DNA from: Krasilnikovozyma curviuscula
Lineage: Eukaryota; Basidiomycota; Tremellomycetes; Cystofilobasidiales; Mrakiaceae
Direction: 5' to 3'
DNA: 64,000 nucleotides
NCBI GenBank assembly: GCA_014825775.1
Contig: MVAQ01000014.1
Location: 124,001-188,000 of the forward strand
Shown here: positions 22,477-32,870 of the stretch, piece by piece
Layout: the number at the start of each line of letters is the position of its first letter
How positions within the stretch are numbered: position 1 is the stretch's first letter
Position numbers and translations under genes: made by a program
Notes under the pieces: generated by a model
The model's database searches: none
What the model saw: only the letters and a program-made list of their open reading frames with translations
What the model was told of the DNA's origin: nothing

Positions 22477-23177
22477 TGCAAGTTAATCATCGACGGCAGC
22501 TATATCACTCTCTGTTTCTTCTTGGCCACCACGAAGCATGTACTAAGTCGATGTAATTACGAATCGAAGGAGAAGTAGCAGATGAGAAAACTGCACAAGC
22601 TCGAGCTCGCAGTCAGATCGCCAGGCAGGTTTTTGAGGCTAGAAGTACGTATCAGAGCTGAACTTCTGCCCAGCAACTTCTCCACAGCCTGAACTCTGTC
22701 TTGACTTCATCCACTGGGTTCCTGAATGCTAGGCACTCACCCAGTCACTCGTTCTCCTAACGAGGATCCTGTTGTTCTGTGGTCAGAAGGCGATCAAATT
22801 TCTGTCGAAGCTGACAACGACTGGGAGGTCAGTGCCGGGCAGAGAAAGGCGAGGCGTGTAGTTCAGGTTGGTGGGGCAACGAGCGTCTAACGAAGGACGG
22901 TCAAGCGGTAAATATAACACGAGTGAGTGAGCAGCTTTTCATGTTGGTGCAGCAGCATTATATCAGATACATAACAAACATTGTTTTCATCTGTTCAGCT
23001 TTGCACTTCTGGTTTTCTAGGCACAACTTCTTCCCTTGCAGTATCGCCAAGCTCGTAGCGTCCGCCAACTCTTTCCTTACAATCTCGATTTCTCAACTAA
23101 CCGCTGCTATCTTCGGAGTTACTGAATAACTCGAGTAAGTATTCGGCTTCCTATTCAGTCTAACAACTTCATATCTC
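22477..23177. other. Intergenic, divergent promoter region
   Basis: Lies between the start of the F-box-like gene (-) and the amidohydrolase gene (+). It may include a 5' non-coding exon of the latter, since a donor-like GTAAGT occurs at about 23134. No protein-like frame. Confidence 0.4.
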
Positions 23178-25576
23178 ATGGTTTTTTACTTTCTGCTCAC
23201 TGTATCTTGTTTCGCCTTCGTGCGATCGCCCTCTGCCGCACTGTGGACGACGACAGCAACAATGAAGATCAGTTCCAAAACACTGGGGTCACCACCAATG
23301 CTTTCAGATGATCTATCATGTTATCTTGTGCCATCTCAGTCGATGAATCCCAATGTAGCAACTGCTCCCGAACCGTCCCTGCCAAATCCATCGAACGTCT
23401 TCTACCGTCCCAAAACGCCCAAAGACTATAAAGGTTTCCAAGTTGGACCACACAGAAGGATTAAATTGATCCGTGAGTCTGGTTAAATTCTCCTTGGATA
23501 TTTCGAGTCAGAACAGAGAGTGCTCAGCCCTCTCGCTTTAACAACCGCATATCCTTTCACCCACTCAAGACGTCAACGTAGTTCATCCAAAAGACGGCTC
23601 TGTCTCTCAGGATATGGATATCTACCTTTCAGGTGGCTTCATAGAGTCCATAGAACCGAGTTCACCATCGTCCTCCGAGTCAGTCCCAGAGGACAACAAG
23701 CACGTCGTCGATTGTACCGGGTTGTATGCCTGTCCTGGGTAAGCGTCGGGTACCTGTAGATCTCTGAATGTACTTCGAGATTTTTGTTTTTGATACCGTC
23801 ATTGTCGTTGCTGCTATCCTGCAGTCTTGTCGACTGTCACACTCACCTCAATGGCGATGGACCTCTCAGCGATACTTCTTCAGTTTCGGTAAGAACTGAA
23901 AAAGCAGTTGGAGAGGGCTATATTGTATTATTCTTACTGATCTCATCTTGTTGGAGCTTAGGTGGGAGAGCCAAAGGAGTCTATGGTGTTTGGCTCGACT
24001 TTTTCCATGAGAGGGTACCTCGCTCGAGGGTTCACGACCGTTCGAGGTCTGTAAAAAAAATAAAAAATTGAAGATCTGCATTCATCTCCGAGTACTATAA
24101 TCCTAATAAAAATCCCTTCATTTAGATGTTGGTGGTGCATCCAGGAGTCATGGTGTGTATCGACCATTCGCATCTCGTCCCACTGGTGGGTGCAGTACCG
24201 CACTGACGCTCTCCTCATTTGCCTCGTTTAACCTGTGAAACAGCTGCAGCTACAGACTCGTGGCTGATTCCCGGGCCAAGAATTTTTCAATGCGGCGCTT
24301 GCCTTTCTCAAACAGGTAAGGTTTAAGGGTCATTGTCTTCATGTACATACACCATATTGATTGACGCTCTTTATCTCTATCTCTACAGGTGGACATGGTC
24401 ACGCTTCAACTTCAGAGCCCTATGTTCCTGGGAACGCTGGTCGCGTCCAGAGTGGAACTTGCTGGGTCGTCGATGGTGTCGAGGGCTGTTTGAAAGCGAC
24501 AAGACAACTATTGATGGCTGGAGCTGACCACGTAAAGATCTGTACTTCAGGAGGTGTCCTAAGTAAGTGACTCTCTGTCTTGGTCTTTGCTTCTACTGTA
24601 TTAGCAACAATCTGAATTGTACCATTCCTACGTTTGAAGGTTCTACGGATAAGCTCACGTCCCTTCAGTTTACCACCTCTGAGATTCGTGCTATTGTCAC
24701 CGCAGCTGAAGATCTTGGAGCAACAATGGTTACAGCACACTGCTTCACCTCTCCTGCAATTCAGAGGTCCATCAAAGCTGGTATTCGCGGGATTGAACAC
24801 GGGGCTTTTTTGGACCGCAACACGGCGAGGATGATGAAGGCAGCAAACGTTTTTTTTGTTCCTACACTAGCAATTTGTGACCTGTATTTGAAGGTTCCTG
24901 AGTTTGGACAGAAGTTAAGTAGCGTGCAGATGGACAAGATGAAGATGGTTGGGTCTGCAGGGTGGAATGCGTGAGTGTGCATCTTGCATGTAGTTTCTGT
25001 TTCAAGAGGCTTATAGCACCTTGTCCATACCCTTTAGAATCAAAATCGCTGAAGAGGAAGGTGTCACTGTTTGTTATGGAACTGACTTGGTAAGAGTACC
25101 TGTCAACTGCCTTCTCTTACCAGCAACTCACTGTGATTTCTTTGTGGGACGCAGGGCGGAGGCATCATGGCTACGTATCAAACAGAAGAGGTGAATCTCT
25201 GAGGAGTTCATATGATTCCCAAGTACCTACTCATCATTGATCTCTTTCGCAGTTTGTTTCTCGCGCGGCTATCCTCCCATCTCCTGTTGTTCTCAAGCAG
25301 GCAACCACCAACGGGGGTTCGTCCTCCTAGCATTCCATTACATTGCTTTTTTCCACTGATTTCGCTTGCGTCCGCTTAGGTAAAATTCTGAACCGTCCGG
25401 GCCTCATTGGTACACTCTCCCCAGGAGCCTACGCCGATCTCTTGCTCTTATCCTCGAATCCCCTTGAAGACGTGACAATTCTGAATGAACCAGAAGTATA
25501 TTTCAAGGGTATCTTGAAAGATGGAAGGTGTGTGATGAGCTTGGTTGAGGGTTTGAAGGTTGAAATTGCTATTTAG
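23178..25576 (+). CDS. Metal-dependent amidohydrolase (imidazolonepropionase/prolidase-like)
   Basis: Hydrolase of the amidohydrolase superfamily, of the type annotated as Xaa-Pro dipeptidase or imidazolonepropionase-like. Metal ligands are visible: HxH in LVDCHTHLNGDG, the bridging Lys in GADHVKICTSGG, His in MVTAHCFTS, His in GIRGIEHGAFL and the catalytic Asp in VCYGTDLGGG. Other conserved pieces are GFTTVRDVGG, GPRIFQCGACLSQTGGHGH and the C-terminal PGAYADLLLLSSNPLEDV. About ten exons, including VNVVHPKDGSVSQDMDIYLS joined from 23571 and VGEPKESMVFGSTFSMRGYL from 23963. The start is uncertain: ATG 23178 adds a hydrophobic leader (MVFYFLLTVSCFAFVRSP), whereas ATG 23262 gives a cytosolic protein starting MKISSKTLG. 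The 5' part of the leader may also be an intron. The substrate is not known; the catalytic site looks intact. Confidence 0.88.
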
Positions 25577-26280
25577 ACTGGGGTTTCAGAGGTTTCCAAG
25601 GCGTGCTGGTGAGATGAATTTTCTCAGTAGATAGGAGTGAAATGGCAGGAAATGAATAAAGTTGAGAAAAGATGAATAAATTGATGCCACTAGCAGTATC
25701 GACAGAAGGTAATTTGGAATGATCATAGAGTTGGAACGTAGCAGGAATTGACACCTCGTCCCACAATAATTTTGCATTGTAATGGAGGAGGTCTTGTCTG
25801 TCAACCTGGAGCAAGTGCAGTCTTGATATATCAGAACATTTGTCTTGTAGTTTCACGCGGAGAAAGGAATGGAACAGATCGTTCACCAGCTGAAGTGCGG
25901 TAGACAGGATTGGGTTCAGCCCAACTCTGATTCTATACCCAACCAGAATACATAATATCCGCATCATCACTTGTGACAGCATCTCCTCCTCCTTTCTATC
26001 TGCACTTCAACCAGGCCGTCGTTGCTCTGGATCTCCCAACTTTCGCGAGGTGTGCGATTTTCGAACAATATTCCCTGTATCTTGTTTAACTCTCAATACC
26101 TTGAGATAGAGTGATAAATGAGTCTGTTTCCTTTTCAGCCATTGCCGAAATCAAAATAAGGCGTTCCGGTCTCGAAAACCTTATATGTTCGCCGCATCAG
26201 TGTTTTTTCTCGCGCTGTTTGAATTTGGTAACATTATCTCAACTGCCAGCATCGACTCAAGAAATCTCTCTCTGCGCCCT
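25577..26280. other. Intergenic, promoter of the alpha/beta hydrolase
   Basis: Contains the 3' end of the amidohydrolase gene and the leader of the next gene. A 137-residue minus frame at 25569-25982 lacks any recognisable feature and I treat it as chance. Confidence 0.4.
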
Positions 26281-29200
26281 ATGGGGACAGATTCCCCTCT
26301 TCCTCCACGGTCTTCCTCCTATGGATACTCACCGTCCCCGACGAGCAGCAGCCAGGGCTCTGTAGGCAGCAGATCCCACCTCCCTTCGCCTTCGCCAGCC
26401 TATCGCCCCCATCCAGCCGCCCCACCCCTTCCCCCTCGCTTGGCTCTTTCGAATGGATATGGAATCCCCTTGGAAGTTCCCAAACCCTTGGAAGTCAAGC
26501 ATTCGCATTCGCATTCGAGGTCAGGTTCAGCATCCAGTTTGAACGGCAGAAGTGCTGCTCGAGTTGTGAGTCCAGGTGCTATCACGAGCTATGCATCGTC
26601 TTACCTCACAGCAAAACCCACGACAAGCATCAACGGTGTCAATGCAGCTCCCAATACATCCCCAACGCACGACAGCAGGTACAGCCCTCTCCCTCACCGT
26701 AGTGGGTCAGGCTATGACGCCCAAGGTAGAAAGGTCCCACCAGCACTGGACATCGACTCTGATCTCATCGATGAGCTCATTGATTCTCTCACAGCATCAA
26801 CCTCCTCAGCATCTCCAATTTCACCAGTCACTCGAAGATCTAGGCCCGTCTCGAGCTACATGGACACGTATGGCTTGACCACTCCAAACTCTGGTGTGGG
26901 GGCATCTGCCTCCCCATCTTCTAGTAAGACGTTACCACCTCCTGGTCCTCGAAACGGATTGCTAGGTGGGTTGGAGAGTGAAGAGAGCGACGAGGATAGG
27001 TATGGGCAGGAAGCGTATCGAAGGAAGGAGAGGAAAGCATCGCAGCGGAAAAGAAGTGATACCCTTGGAGGTAGCAGCACCAGCAATAGCCGGTCTTCTG
27101 GATCTTCTTCCTCTCGGTCAGGTGGCTCGGCAGCATCTCTTTCGACAGCACAATCTTCACAAAACCACCGTGTACGTTCTTCTCGCTCGACGTCCGCTCT
27201 TCGTTCCTCGCCCACCACCTCCGGAAGCACCAGCGCCAGCCACCGAAATAGCTCCGATTATCACATGTCCCACTCATCTTCTAGCACAACCATTCGCCAG
27301 TCTTCTCTCCCATCAACGTCAGGGCGCGAACCGCCCCCACCAGTCCCACCGCCGAAAGCGGCAATACCGTCGATTGCAGATATCATCGCTGCTGGTTTGG
27401 CAAGAGAAGCAGCCGCGAGGGAAGCATCAGGTGGTGCTAGTGCGGGTCCTCTGAAATCAGCATTTGCTCCTAGCCCGACCAAGGCGAGCGGTAGTGCTTC
27501 GACCTCTGCCAAACGTTCGAATTCAGGCCCAAGAAAAGATTATCTCCAGCAGACACCCCCACCGTCATCTTTCAAACCATCGACCGCTAGCAGTAAAGGG
27601 TCTGCCAAATCTACTGCCTCCTCTGCCGAAGAATCGGATGATGGGTCACGTACTTCAATCGATTCCATCACCCGAGAAACTCACCGCGCCAGTGTACTCT
27701 TCCCTCCAAATCAGCAGCAACAGCCTCAGCAGTATGAGTCATTAAGTCCAGTGTCACCGACAGCACCATCCATAGTGACTAATGGCGGTATCCTCAATAA
27801 CGCTGGCATAAGCGGAAAGAAGCTGCCATTTGGAATCTCACGAGGGACGCCGACGAGGAGCACGAGTGAGCGGACCATCCGATCTGTGTCTGGCAGCAGC
27901 ACCAATGGGACCCGACCAACAAAATCATCCCTGATATCATCCGCAATATCCGATGGCTCCCTCGCTGACCCGAACAACCTCAGCAGTAGTGCCATCACGA
28001 CACCTCAACAGCCTTCGACCCCTCGCTCCAACTCAGTCTCGTCAGCTGTGCACCTGCCGGCAGCAGCAGCACCCACTTCAACCGATATCTCACCTGAAAT
28101 TGCATCCTTTCTCTCATCACCAAACCTGAACTTGGTGTACCATCACCCGTCGGGCCTCCAGCTGTCATACGCAACATACGGCCATCCGAACGGCCATCCG
28201 ATCATGGTGTTTCTCGGGCTTGGGAGCGTCAGGTACTCGGCTGTTATGTATTCGGATTACTGTAGGCTTTTGGGGCTCAGAATGATTGTTGTTGAGAGGT
28301 GGGGGATCGGAAGGACAGCTCCCGTTGTAGGTGGTGAAAGTAATCGGTGAGTGCTGTTGACTCAAGGGAATGCCATTGACAGTTGTTAATGCTGACTTGC
28401 ACTTATGATTTCCTTCTCTCCACAGCTCGTTCCTCCTGTGGGCTCAAATCATCACAGATCTTGCCAACTACCTTCTTATACCTCAGTTCTCGATCCTCGC
28501 CCACTCTGCTGGTACACCTTACGCTCTTGCTACTGCAATCCGCTATCCGGAACGGGTGTTCGGCGGTGTGAAGCTGCTGGCCCCATGGGCTGGTGTTGAA
28601 GCTGATGGAACTTGTAAGTTTGATCGCTCTGTTTTTCGGTTGAATATTTTTCACTGGCAACCTAACCTAACCTAATCACTTCTTATCTCATCAGCTGCTT
28701 ATAAATGGCTGAAGTACGTTCCTTCCTCTATCATCAAGACGTATCAAGCCGCCGACTACCGAATGCAAGGCTGGTTAGCTTCAGACGCGGCTGTCGCTGG
28801 GGGTAACAGCCCCGCAGTCAGCACTCCGACATCCCCGAATTCTAGTCATCACAACTCCCTCCACGGCAACAGTTATCTCATCTCATCTTCCGCTTCGTCG
28901 CCCCATATCAACCAACAACGATCGTCCGCATCCTTCGACTCCCACACGTCTTCCAGCTCATCTTCATCTAATGGATCCTCAACGTCAACTTCCATTCCAA
29001 CTTATTACTCCCACTCAGCCAGTGGCTTGACAATCCCAACTTTTCCAGCGCCACCTCCCGTCCCTCCAAAAGAGTCTTCCGTCTCGCCAATGAAGCTTGC
29101 AGGGTTAGTGGATGCCATAGCACGCTGCTCGGCAGCAGAGAGTCTCAAAGGTGGTAGCAATGACTTGCTCGCCATTTTGAAAGCCAGTGTTGAGTGGGGG

Positions 29201-29778
29201 TTCAAGTATGAAGATATGTCGCCGAGTGTGCCTGTTGAGATTTGGTGGGGTGATAAAGACGAAAGAATTGGAGAAAAAAGTGAGTCAGAATCAATCGTCG
29301 TGCCTTTCAAGTAATTCCCCAACCAAGTATTGATTTGAGATGCTTTTTCTTGACTTCCCCTATCTGAAGGCATCAAGTTCATCTCTAGCTGTCTGCCAAA
29401 CTGCAAAGTCAACATTCTCAAAGGTGCTGGACATAACCTTCTCAGCGATACAAAGACTATGATTGATGTACTAGAGGGTATCGCTCGAGATGTCGTCGAA
29501 GTAAATCTTCTCCCTCTCCCACCTCCGTCACATTGATGTTAACGCCTTTTGTCTGTTCATAGGAGGACGACCGACAGCTCTCGCTCCTCGCGGAAAAGGA
29601 AAAGGTGGTCTCACCAAATTCGTCAACGACGTCCTTGCCCGGCGTGCCTGTGAGCGTCGACAACAGGGGGAGGGAGAGGGCGAGAGAGTTGATGGGCGCC
29701 CCAGCTAAGAACGAAGTCAAGACCGCGAAGGCGGTCGATGGTATCGATGGTGCTGAGGGCCATTGGACTGCTATCTAG
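26281..29778 (+). CDS. Alpha/beta-hydrolase with very long Ser-rich N-terminal extension
   Basis: About 600 residues of Ser/Pro/Thr-rich, probably disordered sequence (MGTDSPLPPRSSSYGYSP, SSGSSSSRSGGSAAS, PPPPVPPPKAAIPSIADI) precede an alpha/beta-hydrolase fold. The catalytic domain starts near LNLVYHHPSGLQLSYATYGH, with the oxyanion-side HPIMVFLGLGSVRYS and ERWGIGRT. The nucleophile elbow is SILAHSAGTPYALA, the acid is in VEIWWGDKDERIG and the His in NILKGAGHNLLSD, so the triad is complete. A second low-complexity Ser-rich insertion (from about 28790 to 29060) sits between the nucleophile and the acid, probably in the cap. Exons are joined at 28347, 28612, 28690, 29280 and 29500 with consistent phases. 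I chose ATG 26281; an in-frame ATG at 26185 would add a hydrophobic leader (MFAASVFFLALFEFGN). The substrate is unknown; the long phospho-site-rich tail suggests regulation by kinases. Confidence 0.85.
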
Positions 29779-30489
29779 CCCGAAGTGATACCAAAGCCTG
29801 TTGTATCTCGTGACTCCAATTGTGAGTTTGCGCAGGTTGCCATGCCGTCGCAAATACAACGAATTGGGGGGGGGTTTTTTTTTTCTAACGAATGTTCTTT
29901 TCCTATTCCAGATCTTTTTTCTTTTCAAGCGTTGATTCATTTCTGTTGTAGAAGACGCCCCTTAATCGTCTTTGAGATTTTTCTTGCATTGGCTCTTGAT
30001 AACTTATCCAAACACTTGTCGTTCATCCCACCGCGGGTGCTTTCGTATGACACTGTAGCGAGATTCATTATATTACTCTTTGACTTACACGTGTGTCAAC
30101 ATATGACTGTGGTATCAGTATTGGCGGACAACAAATATTCCGATGGTTCCACTGAATCTTGTTTCCAACAGTTGCTTTCATAACCAGCTTGCAGCAAGTC
30201 TTGCAGCAAATCAAAGTAAACAGGTTTGGTAATCTGAATTGCATCAAACACTAAATTGGTCGTTACTAGCGATACAGTTGTCGCAGTTGCGGTAGACAGG
30301 TCGTTACGAATAGCTGGAAGACGAGGTGCGATTGTGGAGTAAAGGTGATTAAGCTACAACAGTAGTAGGTGGGACATCGTCAGAATAGTTTCACAGTGGA
30401 AAGCAGGGAGCTACGAAGAGAATTTACAAGTGATATTTACAGGACCGAAGGAAACTTTATTTGGGGGACATCCTACGCTTGTCCCCTTA
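29779..30489. other. Intergenic, convergent 3' ends
   Basis: Lies between the hydrolase and the micropeptide gene. Holds a G9-T10 homopolymer junction at 29866-29884 and a 132-residue plus frame without features. No RNA gene seen. Confidence 0.4.
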
Positions 30490-30830
30490 TCAATACGTTG
30501 CCGCAGTGCCTCTTCCTCTTCGAGTTCCACCAGAGCAGCATCCACAAGTGCTATTTGGTGTGCAACAGGGGATATATAAGTCAGCTATGTATGACAAGGG
30601 AATGCGCAAGGAGAGAGGCGTACATGAAGTTCCAAATAGCGACAAGAACTGATGTGATTCCACCAACAATGGCCATTATGACGGAGCCAATGGCACTAAT
30701 GACGGCCATGATACCGCCTCCGATAGCTAGAGAAATGGTAAGGAAAGATACAAAGGAGGACGACGGAGTCAGAGGGGTAGGTCGTCAAACAAGGAGCAAG
30801 ATGATACGAACCTGAAATAACGTTTCCCAT
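30490..30830 (-). CDS. 60-residue membrane micropeptide, predicted N-myristoylated and palmitoylated
   Basis: Three exons on the reverse strand, 30812-30830, 30624-30726 and 30490-30550, with perfect phase give a 60-residue protein. It starts MGNVISAIGGGIMAVISA: Gly2 and Ser6 match the N-myristoylation consensus MGxxxS. The middle (SVIMAIVGGITSVLVAIW, then NFI) is one long hydrophobic or amphipathic stretch with Gly/Ala/Ile periodicity. The end has TCGCC, likely S-acylated, then a Gly/Arg-rich basic tail (GGTRRGRGTAATY). From memory, similar short proteins starting MGNV(I/F)SAIG recur in many basidiomycetes, but I know of no assigned function. A TATATA box lies 95 nt upstream, suggesting strong expression. 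It is too short and split to appear as one open frame and would be missed by simple ORF calling. Confidence 0.85.
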
Positions 30831-31650
30831 ATTGAATTGGTTGGATTGGATAAGTTTTGAGATAGGTGTGTAGTTAAGTGATGAATGTAGGAAAGAAGAG
30901 GGAAGTTGGTTGGACTTCCGCCTCTATATACCCTTTCCTGCTCCTCCAAATATTCTCAATGACACGTTCTAGACGTCATGGCTACGTTAATCTACAGGGA
31001 AAGAAGGCACAGGAAGCTAACTCTAACGTGCTAATGGATTCAACGTGTGGTGCTACGTCAAAAAAGTGTCATGGGAAGAAGGTGGCGTTGGTGATGTCAT
31101 TGTTTGTTTTGATTCCAAGAAAGCGGCACAGTCTTCAAAGCTAGGAAGCCTTGGGAGACCTGGGGTTGATAGATAATGAATGTTGTTAGTAGACTGAACA
31201 GAACTGGTGGACCTGAGAAGGAGACTCGATATTCCGCTGGGGGAAGACCATTAAAACAAAATAACAAAGTTTGTTTACTCCATCGATCGCTTGAAAAAAT
31301 TTAACCCTCACTCCTTCATCCCCGCCCATCCCAGCGTCACATACTGCTGTGCATCCTCCATCCGTAGCCGTAACAACGGCCTTATGATTTAGAACAAAAG
31401 ATAAGCTGAAGATCATGACGGTTCGTTAGATAGGAAGTGTTTGCGGCGGAACATTCTACAGTCCCAAGAATTCATGGTGGGAGGTTCGGCAACATGCCAG
31501 TATGACGGAAGGCCATTGCTTACTTGCCTGGTGCCTGGATGGTTTAAGGGAAAACATATCGATACAGTATGGTGTAAAAAGCTGGTCCTGATATACAATC
31601 AACAAGGTGAAGAGAGACGAGGGACATGAGACCCGAGGTCAGTCATAGCG
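30831..31650. other. Intergenic between micropeptide and R-SNARE genes
   Basis: Promoter of the micropeptide gene (TATATA at 30925-30930) and 3' region of the SNARE gene. Frames at 30878-31144, 31186-31416 and 31413-31629 show no protein features. Confidence 0.4.
30925..30930 (-). promoter_or_regulatory. TATA box of the micropeptide gene
   Basis: Reverse-strand TATATA within GGGTATATAGAGG, 95 nt before the ATG at 30830. Confidence 0.5.
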
Positions 31651-32351
31651 TTAGTTCACGAGCTTCACCTGTTCGTATCGGTTAGGTCAGTCAGTAATTG
31701 GAGTTGTGATAAGTTTCCAGTCTTCATAATTTATGCACTTACGATAGGCACAACAATGATGATAATCAAAACAATTATTCCAAATCCTATGATCAACTTC
31801 ATCTTGAGATCCTTCAAGTACATCTTCCTTCGCACTTCCTTGGAGGTCTTCTTGAACTTTGTGCTCGATATTCTCAGGTCATCTTTACGAACCCCTTGGC
31901 CGTTAGCAGGTCGTTCAATATCAAGAATCGAATGCAAGAGGAACGTACCCGTCTTCTCTTGTAACGAACTGAGGTGTTCGCCTCTCTCAGCGAGAGACTC
32001 GATATTGTCTCTGAGGGTAGACTGCGTCTCATCGATCTTAGACTGTATTTCTTTAATCTGAGATTGGCGAACCGATGAGAGTGGCGAGGAAGACAACGTA
32101 ATTCACCAAGTCAAAACAAACGGTGGTCAGCTTTTGTTGCCCTAAATTTTTTATTTCTTCACAAGTGAAGCTAGTTGTACGAAATGGCAGATACACACAG
32201 TCATACTCTGCCTCTTAGGCTGCTGCTGTTGTTCGATACTCGGCTGGACATCGTATTTGACGGTGGAGGCGATTGCGAGCTGTGAAGGGAGCTGAGTTGT
32301 CGAATTGAAAGATGACGTGGTTGAGGTTCGAGAGGGTGCTGAGAAAACCAT
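31651..32351 (-). CDS. R-SNARE (synaptobrevin/Snc type)
   Basis: Tail-anchored vesicle SNARE for fusion of exocytic or endosomal vesicles with the plasma membrane. Exon 1 begins MVFSAPSRTSTTSSFNSTT and ends near QQQQPKRQ. A short exon (reading QQKLTTVCFDL, ending near 32114) keeps phase with the SNARE motif IKEIQSKIDETQSTLRDNIE, SLAERGEHLSSLQEKT and DDLRISSTKFKK. The zero-layer Arg is in LAERGEHL. A juxtamembrane basic stretch (EVRRKMYLKDLKMK) precedes the anchor LIIGFGIIVLIIIIVVPI. The last intron has a good GTAAGT donor and ends in CGAACAG, adding VKLVN before the stop at 31651; without that splice the protein would end VPIVSA at 31731. Compared with yeast Snc1 the N-terminus is longer and Ser/Gln-rich. 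The vesicle class is inferred. Confidence 0.85.
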
Positions 32352-32870
32352 TGTCGTTGTGTTCTAGTTTAAAAGCTAAGAGGAAAAAAAGTAGGAAGAA
32401 TAAATGAAGTGAGTATTGTTGAAACGGTCGCAGTAGAAGGGAGCAATCGAGCAAAATGTGCAATGGTTTGTGTTTCGCACTTACCTGACTCGTAAACCAC
32501 TGACTATCTGGTAGAAGTAGGCCTAAGGAGGTTCAGAAAGAAACGTTGGAAGGACGACGTTTCTTTTTTATACCAACTGCGCTGAGATGATTAGGTGTCT
32601 GTGAGAATTGCGTCGACGGCTAATCCTACGTCGACCGGACACGGACGACACGTAAGTCAGTTCAATTCGGCCAAAACCAGTTCGAAAAATGAGTATCTCA
32701 ATCCTTAATGTAACATTGACTTTTGAAGTGGAGGTGAGAGTGACCAACTTGCAAAAAATAGACGCAATTGTGCCCCCAGGTTTAATAAAAGAGCAAGCGC
32801 CTTTCTCGTATACATATATCTTTTTGTCAAAACCTTAGTAAATCGCCTTCTTTCCTAGAGTGTTTGAGAT
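32352..32870. other. Intergenic, SNARE promoter and TIM13 3' end
   Basis: Contains the reverse-strand TATAAA at 32567-32572 upstream of the SNARE gene and the 3' untranslated part of TIM13. No coding signal. Confidence 0.4.
32567..32572 (-). promoter_or_regulatory. Possible TATA box of the R-SNARE gene
   Basis: Reverse-strand TATAAA in GGTATAAAAAAG, about 216 nt before the start codon at 32351; an untranslated first exon or long leader would be needed. Confidence 0.35.

Noticed and set aside
25569..25982. 137-residue minus frame
   Set aside because: No recognisable motif, no splice extension, located in the 3' region of the amidohydrolase gene.
26576..28177. Long alternative frames inside the Ser-rich hydrolase exon (for example minus 26856-27230, plus 26966-27454)
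   Set aside because: Low-complexity coding sequence creates long shadow frames; the +1 frame continuing into the catalytic domain is the real one.
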